Notes: generated by a model not told the origin, from the letters alone. DNA of 64,000 nt from JAPHTQ01 sp050288165 (GCA_050288165.1 JBNKDG010000009.1:102540-166539); one strand, 5' to 3'. Positions 1 to 7,882 are shown, counted from the first letter of the stretch. A program made the numbers and translations.

Positions 1-136
1 GCGGCACCGGAGGTGTTGTAGGGCAATAACGGCAACACTCAGATTGCCGCATCGTTTTTGCGCATCTTACAAATAACAAACGTTCTTCCCGCTATAGTCG
101 GGACTGGAAAAACCAATACCAACTCAGGAGGAGCAG
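1..136. other. Left edge of window, upstream of passenger-like gene
   Basis: No complete gene is visible. Forward frame 1 is open for six codons from the edge and ends at a TAG at 19-21, so this could be the last codons of an upstream gene, but it is too short to identify. A weak inverted repeat (GGCAAT near 24, ATTGCC near 43) follows. A strong ribosome binding site, AGGAGGAG at 126-133, serves the next gene. Confidence 0.3.
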
Positions 137-1882
137 ATGGGCAAATCGACCTGGAACAACCAACCGGCCAGCGGCGAATGGAACACAGCAGACAACTGGA
201 GCCCTTCCGGCGCGCCCGCGGGCACCGCCGTTTTTGCCGACTCATCCCAAACCGCGATCACCTTTTCGCCGACCGGCGAGGCCGCGGTGGAAAATATCGA
301 GTTTGCCGATAATGCCTCCGCCTATACCTTTACCCTCGGTGTTTGCTCTTCACCTGCGCTGACGATCAGCGGGCAGGGCGTCAGCAACAATTCCGGGAAC
401 CAGCAGAGCTTTGTCGTCGCTGCGACCAGTAGTGGTCCCAAGGATCCTCAGCTCAAGTTTACCAACAAGGCCACCGCGGGCGGACTCGACATGTTCTACT
501 GCGCCGGGCCGGAAACGGAACAGGGCTACGGTGGCGGCGTCATCAGTTTTTGTGACAATTCGACGGCAGGTTCCGCAGCGTTCAAGGCGTGGACCGGAGC
601 GGGTATTCCGCCGAAGCACGGTAGTACCGTGGGCGGCGAGATCAGTTTCAGTGACACTTCGACGGCGGAGAACGCCCGTTTCATTATCTACGGCACCCTC
701 GGTACCGATGGCGACACCTTCGGTAATGTCGTCTTCCACGATAATGCCACCGCGGCCAACGGCGCTTTCACCAATGTCGGCGGCACCGTTTCCGGCGGCG
801 ACGGCGGTAACACCCAGTTCTACGGCAGTTCGACCGCGGCCTACGGTGTTTACAATAACTATGGCGGTACCTACAGCAAAGCGAACGGCGGCGATGTCGC
901 CTTCGATGCCACCGCCACAGGAGGGCAGGGACGATTCTTCAACCACGCGGCACCGGCGGCGAATGCCTATGGTGGTGTGACCAGTTTCAACAACAATCCG
1001 CCGTCGATGGTTGCAACCGAAGGCGCTTCGGCAGGTAACGGCGCTTACTTCAACTATGGTGCGCGGGAAGGCGAGCAGGGTGGTGGTGGTCACCTCGAAT
1101 TCAGTGCCAAGTACGGTTCGCCGACCGGGGCCAACGCCAACATCACCAACTATGGCAGTGCCATTGCAGGCAAGTCGAGCGCAGGCCATACGATTTTCTC
1201 GATCAACCAGCCGACCGATTATTTCCCCACCGCAGGTAACGCGACGATCTGGAATCATCCCGGAGTGAGTGAAGGCACCGCCGCGGGTTTCACCGAGTTT
1301 TCGGTCTACGTCAGCAAGAACAGTAGTGGCAACGATGGCGCAGGCAACAACGTTCCCACCGCAGGCGAAGCAACACTCTTCAATCTTGGTGGTTACACAT
1401 CGAAAGCAACCGGTGGTTACACTGTATTCTCGAACACCTCGACCGCGGGTAACGCTACGCTGATCGCCTATGGCGGAACTCACGGCGGCTATGGCGGAAA
1501 AATCGCCTTCTACGATCATGCCTCGGGTGGAACGGCAACGGTGCAACTCTTCGGCAACGGCGAACTCGATATCAGCGATCACAACGGCGGTGTCACCATC
1601 GGTGCGCTCGAACTGAACGGAGGTATCGTCTCCATCCAGCTCGGTACCAACCCAACCAACCTCACTGTATCCGGCGCGCTGACCATTAACTCAAACCAGG
1701 CGACCTTCTCTCTGTGGCAGAGAGAGGGCGGCGATTTTGCCTTCAATACGCCCTATACGATTCTCTCCAGCGCCAACCTCACCAACTTCACCGCGGATCA
1801 GTTCTATGCAAACCGTATTGACGGTGTGGAACCGAGCTTCACCATCGTCGGCAACGATCTCCAGGTGACCTATAAAAAATAA
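137..1882 (+). CDS. Repeat-rich autotransporter-passenger-like protein, no signal peptide
   Basis: The 581-residue protein is rich in Gly, Ala, Thr, Ser and Asn and carries many degenerate units of the kind F-x-(D/N)-x-STAGNA-x-(L/F)-x-N-x-GG (for example STAGNATL near residue 440). Such units are typical of beta-helical passengers and adhesin-like surface proteins, and the opening TWNNQPASGEWNTADNWS resembles the start of such passengers. The start is fixed by AGGAGGAG at 126-133 and by an in-frame TAG at 95-97, so an N-terminal signal peptide cannot be added upstream. The C-terminus ends in VTYKK with no recognisable translocator barrel, PEP-CTERM or GlyGly-CTERM tail. How, or whether, it leaves the cell is unknown. 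A two-helix membrane protein begins 12 bases downstream on the same strand. Function is not assigned; a beta-helical surface or matrix protein is the best guess. Confidence 0.75.
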   Translation: MGKSTWNNQPASGEWNTADNWSPSGAPAGTAVFADSSQTAITFSPTGEAAVENIEFADNASAYTFTLGVCSSPALTISGQGVSNNSGNQQSFVVAATSSGPKDPQLKFTNKATAGGLDMFYCAGPETEQGYGGGVISFCDNSTAGSAAFKAWTGAGIPPKHGSTVGGEISFSDTSTAENARFIIYGTLGTDGDTFGNVVFHDNATAANGAFTNVGGTVSGGDGGNTQFYGSSTAAYGVYNNYGGTYSKANGGDVAFDATATGGQGRFFNHAAPAANAYGGVTSFNNNPPSMVATEGASAGNGAYFNYGAREGEQGGGGHLEFSAKYGSPTGANANITNYGSAIAGKSSAGHTIFSINQPTDYFPTAGNATIWNHPGVSEGTAAGFTEFSVYVSKNSSGNDGAGNNVPTAGEATLFNLGGYTSKATGGYTVFSNTSTAGNATLIAYGGTHGGYGGKIAFYDHASGGTATVQLFGNGELDISDHNGGVTIGALELNGGIVSIQLGTNPTNLTVSGALTINSNQATFSLWQREGGDFAFNTPYTILSSANLTNFTADQFYANRIDGVEPSFTIVGNDLQVTYKK

Positions 1883-1894
1883 TGGGGAGATGAA

Positions 1895-2149
1895 ATGTTA
1901 AAGCGGATTACCCAAAGCCCGTACCTGAATCTTCTCAGCGGTCTGATTCTGTTGGTGACAGCGCTGTATGAAATCATGGTGTCCGTTGATGACGCCGCAT
2001 TTGGCGTCCGTCACGGGATACTGATCTTCAGCATTATCCAGATCGTAAAAGTGATCCCCGAGATCATGCATGGTCTGACTGAGATTCAGGAGGCGGGCGA
2101 AATCATGGAGGAAAGAAATGGCGGCCTGGCAGAGCAGGATGCCAGTTGA
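1895..2149 (+). CDS. Small two-helix membrane protein, unknown
   Basis: This 84-residue protein starts 12 bases after the passenger-like gene, behind a good GGGGAG ribosome binding site, so the two are probably cotranscribed. Two hydrophobic stretches are visible, near residues 11-28 (LNLLSGLILLVTALYEIM) and 40-58 (HGILIFSIIQIVKVIPEIM), followed by a charged Glu-rich tail of about 25 residues. I do not recognise a family. Its position between a putative surface protein and a six-Cys peptide-like protein suggests a membrane partner or export helper, which is inference only. Confidence 0.65.
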   Translation: MLKRITQSPYLNLLSGLILLVTALYEIMVSVDDAAFGVRHGILIFSIIQIVKVIPEIMHGLTEIQEAGEIMEERNGGLAEQDAS

Positions 2150-2257
2150 TGCACGGAATAATTTGGCTCCTTCAGCAAAGTGCTTAGGTGTCAACTACAC
2201 TCTGCCTGTTCACACGTATTTTTCACAACATGGACTATCTGACAAGGAGAGTATGCA

Positions 2258-2527
2258 ATGCATTTACTTTGTGGAAAATGTAAAGAAATTGTTGAAAAAG
2301 CCATAGGCGCTATGCCGGAGGATCTGTCCTGTGCGGCAGCTGTGGCAGGAATTGTTGCCGCGATTGAACTTGCAGGCGGCGGCCCTGAAGATCCTGTGGC
2401 CGATGCCCTTGCTGCGGTGGCGGCCGCTGTGGTTGAGGAGGAATGTGAAAAGCATGGCTGGCCGTGGATACACTCACATGGCAAGGAAATTGCCGAGGCG
2501 ATGTGTCAGGCGGCCAAGCTCTGCTAG
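2258..2527 (+). CDS. Six-cysteine helical small protein, saposin-like or halocin-C8-like
   Basis: The 89-residue protein has an AAGGAGAG ribosome binding site (2244-2251), and an in-frame TGA at 2240-2242 rules out an earlier start. Its six cysteines are at residues 5, 8, 25, 63, 83 and 89. The ends read CGKCKEIVEKAI and AMCQAAKLC. A C-x2-C opening and a C-x5-C ending are the hallmarks of saposin-fold proteins, and the ending also resembles halocin C8, which finishes with a similar Cys/Ala/Leu-Cys motif. The middle is Ala/Val-rich and should be helical. There is no signal peptide. The spacing of the two central cysteines is wider than in classical saposins. Function is unknown; a membrane-active peptide or bacteriocin-like product is a hypothesis. 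A strong terminator follows. Confidence 0.7.
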   Translation: MHLLCGKCKEIVEKAIGAMPEDLSCAAAVAGIVAAIELAGGGPEDPVADALAAVAAAVVEEECEKHGWPWIHSHGKEIAEAMCQAAKLC

Positions 2528-2558
2528 ATGGTGAGTATGCTGACACAGTGCTGTAATC

Positions 2559-2583
2559 AAAAGGCCCCATTAGGGGCCTTTTC
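2559..2583 (+). terminator. Rho-independent terminator after six-Cys gene
   Basis: A perfect 10-bp stem, AAAAGGCCCC at 2559-2568 and GGGGCCTTTT at 2573-2582, encloses a 4-base loop and ends in a T-run. It closes the 0.1-2.5 kb cluster and separates it from the following oxidoreductase gene. Confidence 0.85.
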
Positions 2584-2669
2584 TAGTTAAGGAAGACTTT
2601 AATTTCCCTTCTGTTGGCTATACCTATTGCCAGGTAACACGTCCACAATAATTCAAATGGAGTTCTCCC

Positions 2670-3743
2670 ATGCCCACTGATACCACGCCCTTGTTTGATA
2701 CCGTCCAATTAGGTGATCTCACCCTGCCGAATCGCTTTGTGATGGCGCCGTTGACACGTTGCCGCGCTATCAATCATTTACCTAATGAGTTGATGGCTGA
2801 ATATTATGAACAGCGTGCCAGTGCAGGTTTGGTGATCACCGAATGCACCATGGTTACGCCCGGTACTTCCGCATTTGGCAACGATCCTGGTGTTTACTCG
2901 GCGGAACAGATTGAAGGCTGGAAGAAAACTACTTCTGCCGTACACAAGGCAGGTGGGCGGATATTTATGCAAATCTGGCATGCGGGGCGGGCTGCCCACC
3001 CGTTACTCAATGATGGTAAGGAGTGTGTGGCGCCGAGTGCCATGGCGATTGATGGAGAAACCTACACACCGGAGGGAAAGAAACCCTACACCGTTCCACG
3101 CGAGCTGAGCAAAGCCGAAATTGCCGACATTGTGCAGGATTTTCGTCAGGCAGCTGCCAATGCCATCACCGCGGGATTCGATGGTGTTGAAGTACACAGT
3201 GCCAATGGTTATCTGATTGACCAGTTTCTGCGTGACGGCTCTAACCAGCGTACCGATGAGTATGGTGGTTCGCTGGAAAATCGTGCCCGTTTCCTCACAG
3301 AAATACTTGAAGCCGTGACAGGCGAGATTGGTAGTCACCGGGTTGGCCTGCGCTTGTCGCCATTGAACAGTTTTAACAGTATGCGTGATAGCGACCCAGC
3401 GGCCTGGATACGTTTCCTGGCGGCGTACCTGAATAAATTTGATCTGGCCTATTTGCATCTGATGCGGGCTGATTTCTTTGGCGTACAGCAGGCGGATGTC
3501 GTCACTATTGCCCGTGAGAACTATAAGGGGCACTTGATGGTGAACATGGGCTACAGCGCAGAAGAAGCCGCGCAGGTGGTGCGTGACAAGGTTGCCGATT
3601 CCGTGGCCTTTGGCACTGCATTTCTGGCCAATCCGGATTTGCCGGCCCGTGTCAAAGCCGGTGCGGAGCTTAACGCCCCTGATCAGGATACGTTCTATAC
3701 CTCGGATGCCAAGGGTTATACTGATTACCCGTTTATGTCTTAA
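2670..3743 (+). CDS. nemA: Old yellow enzyme family flavin oxidoreductase (NemA-like)
   Basis: The 357-residue length and full-length match identify an FMN-dependent ene-reductase of the old yellow enzyme family, closest to N-ethylmaleimide reductase. These enzymes use NAD(P)H to reduce activated C=C bonds and some nitro compounds in the cytoplasm. Visible signatures are NRFVMAPLTRCRA near residues 21-33, the substrate-anchoring HSAN pair near 177-180, YLIDQFLRDGSNQRTDEYGG just after it, and the AFLANPDLPAR phosphate-binding region near the C-terminus. The gene stands alone between two terminators. The natural substrate cannot be deduced. Confidence 0.9.
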   Translation: MPTDTTPLFDTVQLGDLTLPNRFVMAPLTRCRAINHLPNELMAEYYEQRASAGLVITECTMVTPGTSAFGNDPGVYSAEQIEGWKKTTSAVHKAGGRIFMQIWHAGRAAHPLLNDGKECVAPSAMAIDGETYTPEGKKPYTVPRELSKAEIADIVQDFRQAAANAITAGFDGVEVHSANGYLIDQFLRDGSNQRTDEYGGSLENRARFLTEILEAVTGEIGSHRVGLRLSPLNSFNSMRDSDPAAWIRFLAAYLNKFDLAYLHLMRADFFGVQQADVVTIARENYKGHLMVNMGYSAEEAAQVVRDKVADSVAFGTAFLANPDLPARVKAGAELNAPDQDTFYTSDAKGYTDYPFMS

Positions 3744-3759
3744 GTGATACCATAAATCG

Positions 3760-3819
3760 AAAGGCCTCAATCGGGCACTGTTGTCCCATAGTTGACAGCA
3801 GTGCCCGATTGAGGCCTTT
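3760..3819. terminator. Very long hairpin downstream of the old yellow enzyme
   Basis: The arms are 3760-3785 and 3794-3819, 26 bases each with a single G/T wobble, around an 8-base loop; they begin AAAGGCCTCAATCGGGC and end GCCCGATTGAGGCCTTT. A short T-rich stretch follows. It probably terminates the preceding gene, but the stem is about twice the usual length for an intrinsic terminator. Confidence 0.75.
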
Positions 3820-4028
3820 ATTTATTCAACGCTTCATGTCCTTGTTGTGGAACATTCCTCTTATTGCTGTGTCCATATCAGCTAGGATATGGTTTGAGGG
3901 ATACCGGGGCGGTGAGCGCTGATTTCTGATATTTGAATCAGTTCCGCTCAGGTTCGGTTTCTCCCATTGCTCTCGATGGTAGCAGTGTTTACCCTACTAT
4001 TTTCACTCTGTACATATGGTATTTGAAC

Positions 4029-4403
4029 ATGCGCAATTATCTTCTTACCCTACTGTTTCTTTCCCACTTGACGTTAGTTCCCGGTCTCGCCCAGGCTGAA
4101 GAGGGGCTGTGGAGCAAAACGAAATCCGGCGTCAAGGAGACCTGGAGCGAAGTCAAGAAAGGCTCCAAAGAGACATGGAAGGATGTGAAGGAAGATTCTG
4201 GCGAAGCCTGGCAGGCGACCAAGAAAGAGGCCAAGGAGACGTGGAGTGATGTAAAGGATGGTTCTAAAAAGGCATGGGGCGACGTGAAGAATGATTCCGG
4301 TGATACCTGGAAGGCAACCAAGAAAGGAACTAAGGAAACCGCCAAAGAGGTCAAGGATGGTTCGAAGAAAGCCTGGAAATCGCTTAAGGATGATCTCAAG
4401 TAA
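4029..4403 (+). CDS. Secreted LEA-like 11-mer repeat protein
   Basis: I place the start at the ATG at 4029, which gives 124 residues and a clear signal peptide (MRNYLLTLLFLSHLTLVPGLAQA); an upstream ATG at 3933 would bury that signal. The mature part is made only of Lys/Glu/Asp/Trp-rich 11-residue units of the kind W-K-x-V-K-x-G-S-K-E-T, about eight copies, lacking Cys, Pro and any globular region. Such amphipathic 11-mers resemble LEA-type and other desiccation or stress-related proteins, which tend to be disordered until bound to membranes or dried. Placement in the periplasm is inferred from the signal peptide. No good ribosome binding site is visible. A terminator follows at 4454. Confidence 0.7.
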   Translation: MRNYLLTLLFLSHLTLVPGLAQAEEGLWSKTKSGVKETWSEVKKGSKETWKDVKEDSGEAWQATKKEAKETWSDVKDGSKKAWGDVKNDSGDTWKATKKGTKETAKEVKDGSKKAWKSLKDDLK

Positions 4404-4453
4404 TCGATACTTGATGATCTCCGTGTAAAAAAAGTAAGGACAGTAACGGTGAC

Positions 4454-4480
4454 AAGGCCCTTATCAGGGCCTTTTCCTTT
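4454..4480 (+). terminator. Rho-independent terminator
   Basis: The stem AAGGCCCT (4454-4461) and AGGGCCTT (4466-4473) with a TATC loop is followed by a T-rich tract on the plus strand. It ends the LEA-like gene and lies against the stop codon of the convergent ABC transporter; the minus-strand side lacks a T-run. Confidence 0.8.
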
Positions 4481-4481
4481 T

Positions 4482-6287
4482 TTATCCCAGCTTCCGTAAT
4501 TCTTCCGCTGCCCGTTCTTCCTGTTGCAACGCCCACATCTTTTCGTAATGTCCGCTCTGTGCCAGCAATTGCTGGTGGCTGCCGCGTTCGATAATGCGTC
4601 CCTGATCCATCACCAGAATTTGGTCGGCATCGATCACAGTGGAAAGGCGGTGCGCGATCACCAGGGTGGTGTGATCACTGGCAAGTTCCTTTAACGCTTC
4701 GAGGATGGTCTTTTCCGAGTGAGAGTCGAGCGAAGAGGTTGCTTCGTCGAACACCAGTATCTTCGGGTTTTTGAGAATGGCTCGGGCGATAGCGATGCGC
4801 TGTTTTTCCCCGCCGGAGAGTTTCAGGCCGCGTTCGCCGACCACGGTTTGATAACCTTCCGGCAACGAGTCGATGAAGTTATGGATGTTGGCCAGTTGCG
4901 CGGCGCGCACGATCTCTTCGTGGCTGGCGCCGCAACGACCGTAGGCGATGTTGTATTCGATGGTGTCGTTAAACAGCACGGTGTCCTGCGGCACGATGCC
5001 GATAGCCGAGCGCAGGCTCTCCTGCGTCACGTCGCGTACATCCTGGCCGTTGATCAACACGCGGCCACCGGTCGTTTCGTAAAAACGGAACAGCAATCGT
5101 GACAGGGTCGACTTGCCCGCACCGCTGTGACCAACCACCGCAACTTTGTGTCCCGCGGGAATTTCAAAATCGACGTCGTTGAGGATAGGTCGCTCAGGCT
5201 GGTAATGGAACTTCACATGCTCGAAACGCACGGCGCCATCACCGACATGCAGCAGTTTGGCATCGGGCTTATCGACGATCTCGGGCTCGGCATGCAGTAA
5301 CTGAAACATCCGATCCATATCGGAGAGGGCGTGCTTCACCTGGCTGTAGACCACGCCGAGGAAGTTGAGCGGGATGAATACCTGCAACATGAAGGCGTTG
5401 ACCAGCACCAGATCGCCGAGACTCATCTTGCCGGTGGCGACCTGATTGGCGGCGAGGATCATGATGATGGTGACACCAGCGGCGATGATCGCGCCCTGGG
5501 CGATATTCAGGCCCGACATCGAGGTCTGACTCTTTACCGCCGCATCCTGCCACTCGTTCAGGGTTTTGTCGTAGCGTCGCTGTTCGAAGCCTTCGTTGTT
5601 GAAGTATTTCACCGTCTCGTAGTTGATCAGCGAGTCGATGGCCTGGGAGTTGGCCTCCGAATCCTTGGCGTTCATACGATGACGAAACTTCATGCGCCAG
5701 TTGGTGATGAGGAAGGTGATGGTGACGTAGATCGCCACAGTGCCGACGGTGATCAGGGCGAACCAGACGCTGTACTTGCTCAGCAGGATCCCGGCCACCA
5801 GCCCCAGCTCAATGAAGGTGGGCAGGATGGAGAAGACCATGTAGTTGAGCAGTGAGGCGGCGCTGCGGGTACCGCGTTCCATGTCCCGGGAGAGGGCACC
5901 GGTCTTGCGCTCCAGGTGGTAGCGCAGCGAAAGTTTGTGCAGATGGTCGAGGGATTTCAGCGACAGTTCGCGCATGGTGCCGTGGCGTACCAGGGCGAAC
6001 ACTACGTCGCGCAGTTCGTTAAAGGCGGAACCGGCCAGGCGCAACACACCGTAGGCGAGCAGCAGGACGATGGGCAGGGTTGCGCTGTGGCCGTTGCTGG
6101 TATCGAGTGCATCAACGATCTCTTTCAGTGCCAGCGGCACGCCGACGATAGCCAGCTTGGAGAGAACCAGAAAGGCCAACGCCAGTCCGGCCCTGCCGCG
6201 GTAGTTCCACAGATAAGGCAGCAGCGAGCGGATGGTCTGCCAGTCGTTGCGGTTAGATAGAGGTTCTTCGGTTCGTTGGAATCGCAT
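4482..6287 (-). CDS. ABC transporter, Atm1/HMT1-type fused permease-ATPase
   Basis: The 601-residue half-transporter has an N-terminal membrane domain (about residues 20-320) and a C-terminal nucleotide-binding domain. Walker A (GHSGAGKST) lies near residue 387, the ABC signature LSGGEKQR near 487 and Walker B (ILVFDEAT) near 508, followed by the switch His in VIAHRLS. The N-terminal layout (LLPYLWNYRGRAGLALAFLV, then VGVPLALKEIVDAL) fits the Atm1/HMT1 subfamily, which in Proteobacteria exports glutathione-linked or persulfide species and heavy-metal conjugates and works as a homodimer in the inner membrane. The substrate here is not shown by the sequence. The gene is monocistronic and convergent with the LEA-like gene. 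Confidence 0.9.
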   Translation of the reverse strand: MRFQRTEEPLSNRNDWQTIRSLLPYLWNYRGRAGLALAFLVLSKLAIVGVPLALKEIVDALDTSNGHSATLPIVLLLAYGVLRLAGSAFNELRDVVFALVRHGTMRELSLKSLDHLHKLSLRYHLERKTGALSRDMERGTRSAASLLNYMVFSILPTFIELGLVAGILLSKYSVWFALITVGTVAIYVTITFLITNWRMKFRHRMNAKDSEANSQAIDSLINYETVKYFNNEGFEQRRYDKTLNEWQDAAVKSQTSMSGLNIAQGAIIAAGVTIIMILAANQVATGKMSLGDLVLVNAFMLQVFIPLNFLGVVYSQVKHALSDMDRMFQLLHAEPEIVDKPDAKLLHVGDGAVRFEHVKFHYQPERPILNDVDFEIPAGHKVAVVGHSGAGKSTLSRLLFRFYETTGGRVLINGQDVRDVTQESLRSAIGIVPQDTVLFNDTIEYNIAYGRCGASHEEIVRAAQLANIHNFIDSLPEGYQTVVGERGLKLSGGEKQRIAIARAILKNPKILVFDEATSSLDSHSEKTILEALKELASDHTTLVIAHRLSTVIDADQILVMDQGRIIERGSHQQLLAQSGHYEKMWALQQEERAAEELRKLG

Positions 6288-6427
6288 GATGGCTCAGTAG
6301 TCAGGTTTGCCTGTTCTTCGTATTATCCGCCATTCTCGTTGGATGAATACACTTCAAGGTTAAGTTGCGCTTATACTTCGATTATTCAACCGTTGTTTGG
6401 TTGCAAGGCACGACGGAGGTTCCCCCC

Positions 6428-6700
6428 ATGGCAATGCCAACCCCCGAAGAACTGAAGACTGCACTGGCCGAGGCCGGGCGTATGCGTGAGCAGGGCGAAG
6501 ATCCCCATTACATCGCCAAGGCGCTGCTCAATCTCAATTATCAGAACGAGCAGCTCAAGGAAGTGCTCAAAATGGCGGACAAGTTCATGCGTACCGGGAT
6601 GAACGTGATCGACCACCAGAAGCTGAAGAAGTCGATCGAAAGCGCGAAAAAGGCCATTGAGCGAACCGGTGCTATCGAAGGTGGGAACTATCTCCTGTAA
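6428..6700 (+). CDS. Small conserved-looking cytoplasmic protein, unknown
   Basis: I choose the ATG at 6428 because GGAGGT sits 7 bases upstream (6415-6420); the frame stays open to 6365 but without a signal. The product has 90 residues, is charged, helical and free of cysteine, with PTPEELKTALAEAGRMRE near the start and LKKSIESAKKAIERTG near the end. I do not recognise a family. It is soluble by composition, has no operon partner and is followed by a long palindromic repeat. Confidence 0.7.
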   Translation: MAMPTPEELKTALAEAGRMREQGEDPHYIAKALLNLNYQNEQLKEVLKMADKFMRTGMNVIDHQKLKKSIESAKKAIERTGAIEGGNYLL

Positions 6701-6705
6701 CCCAG

Positions 6706-6857
6706 CTCTAGAAGTAGTCTCAAAATTGTCTTCGCACCCTGATCCTGCGTTGCAAAGACTGCTGCGATGCTCATTTACTACTGGTAAACTGCGCTTCTCG
6801 CAGACTTTGCGCCTTGCCTCCGGGCGCGAATCCTAATTTTGAAACCTACTTCTATAG
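6706..6857. repeat. Long imperfect palindrome, copy 1 of a shared-core family
   Basis: The outer arms CTCTAGAAGTAG (6706-6717) and CTACTTCTATAG (6846-6857) pair at 11 of 12 positions; inner arms TCAAAATT (6720-6727) and AATTTTGA (6835-6842) pair perfectly. The centre carries TGCTCATTTAC (6768-6778) and GTAAACTGCGCTT (6784-6796). The same core occurs at 24015-24044. The element fills the gap before the FmdB gene and has no coding potential that I can see. Confidence 0.75.
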
Positions 6858-6928
6858 TAGAATGTACTGCTTGTTGTGGGGGCCTCTGCCCCCACTAATC
6901 GTTTAATGGTTGTTTTTGTGAGGTATCG

Positions 6929-7147
6929 ATGCCTTTCTACGAATACCAATGCAAGGCCTGCGGTCACCGTCTGGAGGCGATGCAGAAGATGAGCGATCCG
7001 TTGCTTACCGACTGCCCCGAGTGCGGCAAGCCTGAACTGAAAAAGCTGATATCCAGCGGTAGTTTCACCCACAAAGCGGCGAGCATCGACAATGCCCCGG
7101 CCTGTGCGAGCGGCGCCTGTGGCGGCGGTTGCATGGCCAACAAATAG
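6929..7147 (+). CDS. FmdB family zinc ribbon protein
   Basis: The 72-residue protein begins MPFYEYQCKACG and carries two CxxC pairs (Cys 8/11 and Cys 29/32), the typical FmdB/CxxC_CXXC_SSSS zinc ribbon. The C-terminus is unusually Cys- and Gly-rich (PACASGACGGGC), which is common in this family. FmdB proteins are described as putative regulatory proteins, but their molecular role is not established. It precedes the DUF502 gene and aspS, an arrangement seen in many gammaproteobacteria, so it may be transcribed with them. Confidence 0.9.
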   Translation: MPFYEYQCKACGHRLEAMQKMSDPLLTDCPECGKPELKKLISSGSFTHKAASIDNAPACASGACGGGCMANK

Positions 7148-7161
7148 GTTAATAGCGCTTT

Positions 7162-7806
7162 ATGATTTCTGCTTTACGTCGTTACCTGATGGCAGGACTG
7201 CTGGTCTGGATACCGCTCGGTGTCACCATCATTGTGGTCAAGATGCTGATCGGCCTGCTCGACCGTACCCTGGTGGTGTTGCCGATGCAGTACCGTCCCG
7301 AGCAGTTGTTCGGCGTGTCGATCCCCGGTCTGGGGGTGATCGTCGCGGTGGTGGTGGTGCTGTTCACCGGGATGATCGTCGCCAACCTGTTCGGTCGTAA
7401 ACTGGTGGCGATCTGGGAATCGCTGTTGTCACGCATCCCGCTGGTCAGCTCCGTCTACTCCGCGGTGAAGCAGATCGCCGAGACCATGTTCTCCTCCTCC
7501 GGCCAATCATTCCGCAAGGTGCTGCTGGTGGAGTATCCGCGCAAGGGCATGTGGACCCTGGCCTTTCAAACCGGCACCGAGGTCGGCGAGGCCCAGTGCA
7601 AGACCGGGCGTGAGGTGATCAATATCTACGTCCCGACCACCCCCAACCCGACCTCCGGTTTCTTCATCATGGTGCCGAAAGAGGACGTGGTGGAGCTGGA
7701 AATGAGCGTCGACGAAGGCCTGCGGATGATTATCTCCATGGGCTCAGTGGTGCCCAATCCGGCGACAGATGGTTGTTCCCGGCACTCTTCGCCAGATACT
7801 GAATAG
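7162..7806 (+). CDS. DUF502 family membrane protein
   Basis: The 214-residue protein shows two hydrophobic segments near the N-terminus, residues about 8-32 (YLMAGLLVWIPLGVTIIVVK) and 53-76 (IPGLGVIVAVVVVLFTGMIV), then a soluble region with TTPNPTSGFFIMVP, a motif typical of DUF502. The function of the family is not known. It starts 14 bases after fmdB and lies directly upstream of aspS. The last 15 or so residues (after VVPNPATD) look variable and low in conservation. Confidence 0.9.
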   Translation: MISALRRYLMAGLLVWIPLGVTIIVVKMLIGLLDRTLVVLPMQYRPEQLFGVSIPGLGVIVAVVVVLFTGMIVANLFGRKLVAIWESLLSRIPLVSSVYSAVKQIAETMFSSSGQSFRKVLLVEYPRKGMWTLAFQTGTEVGEAQCKTGREVINIYVPTTPNPTSGFFIMVPKEDVVELEMSVDEGLRMIISMGSVVPNPATDGCSRHSSPDTE

Positions 7807-7882
7807 GCCCCCGGCAGTTGCGCCGGGCCCCTCCGATCCGTAACATTCCCGCTTTTCCCCTATAGCGACAGGACAGAACGCC

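Noticed and set aside
350..1582. 410-codon open frame on the minus strand
   Set aside because: It is antisense to the passenger-like gene, whose plus strand has a strong ribosome binding site and a coherent repeat protein. The minus frame gives a repeat-poor, Arg/Val-rich product typical of a shadow.
2118..2306. 62-codon plus-strand frame overlapping the two small genes
   Set aside because: It overlaps the end of the membrane protein gene and the start of the six-Cys gene in another frame and has no good ribosome binding site.
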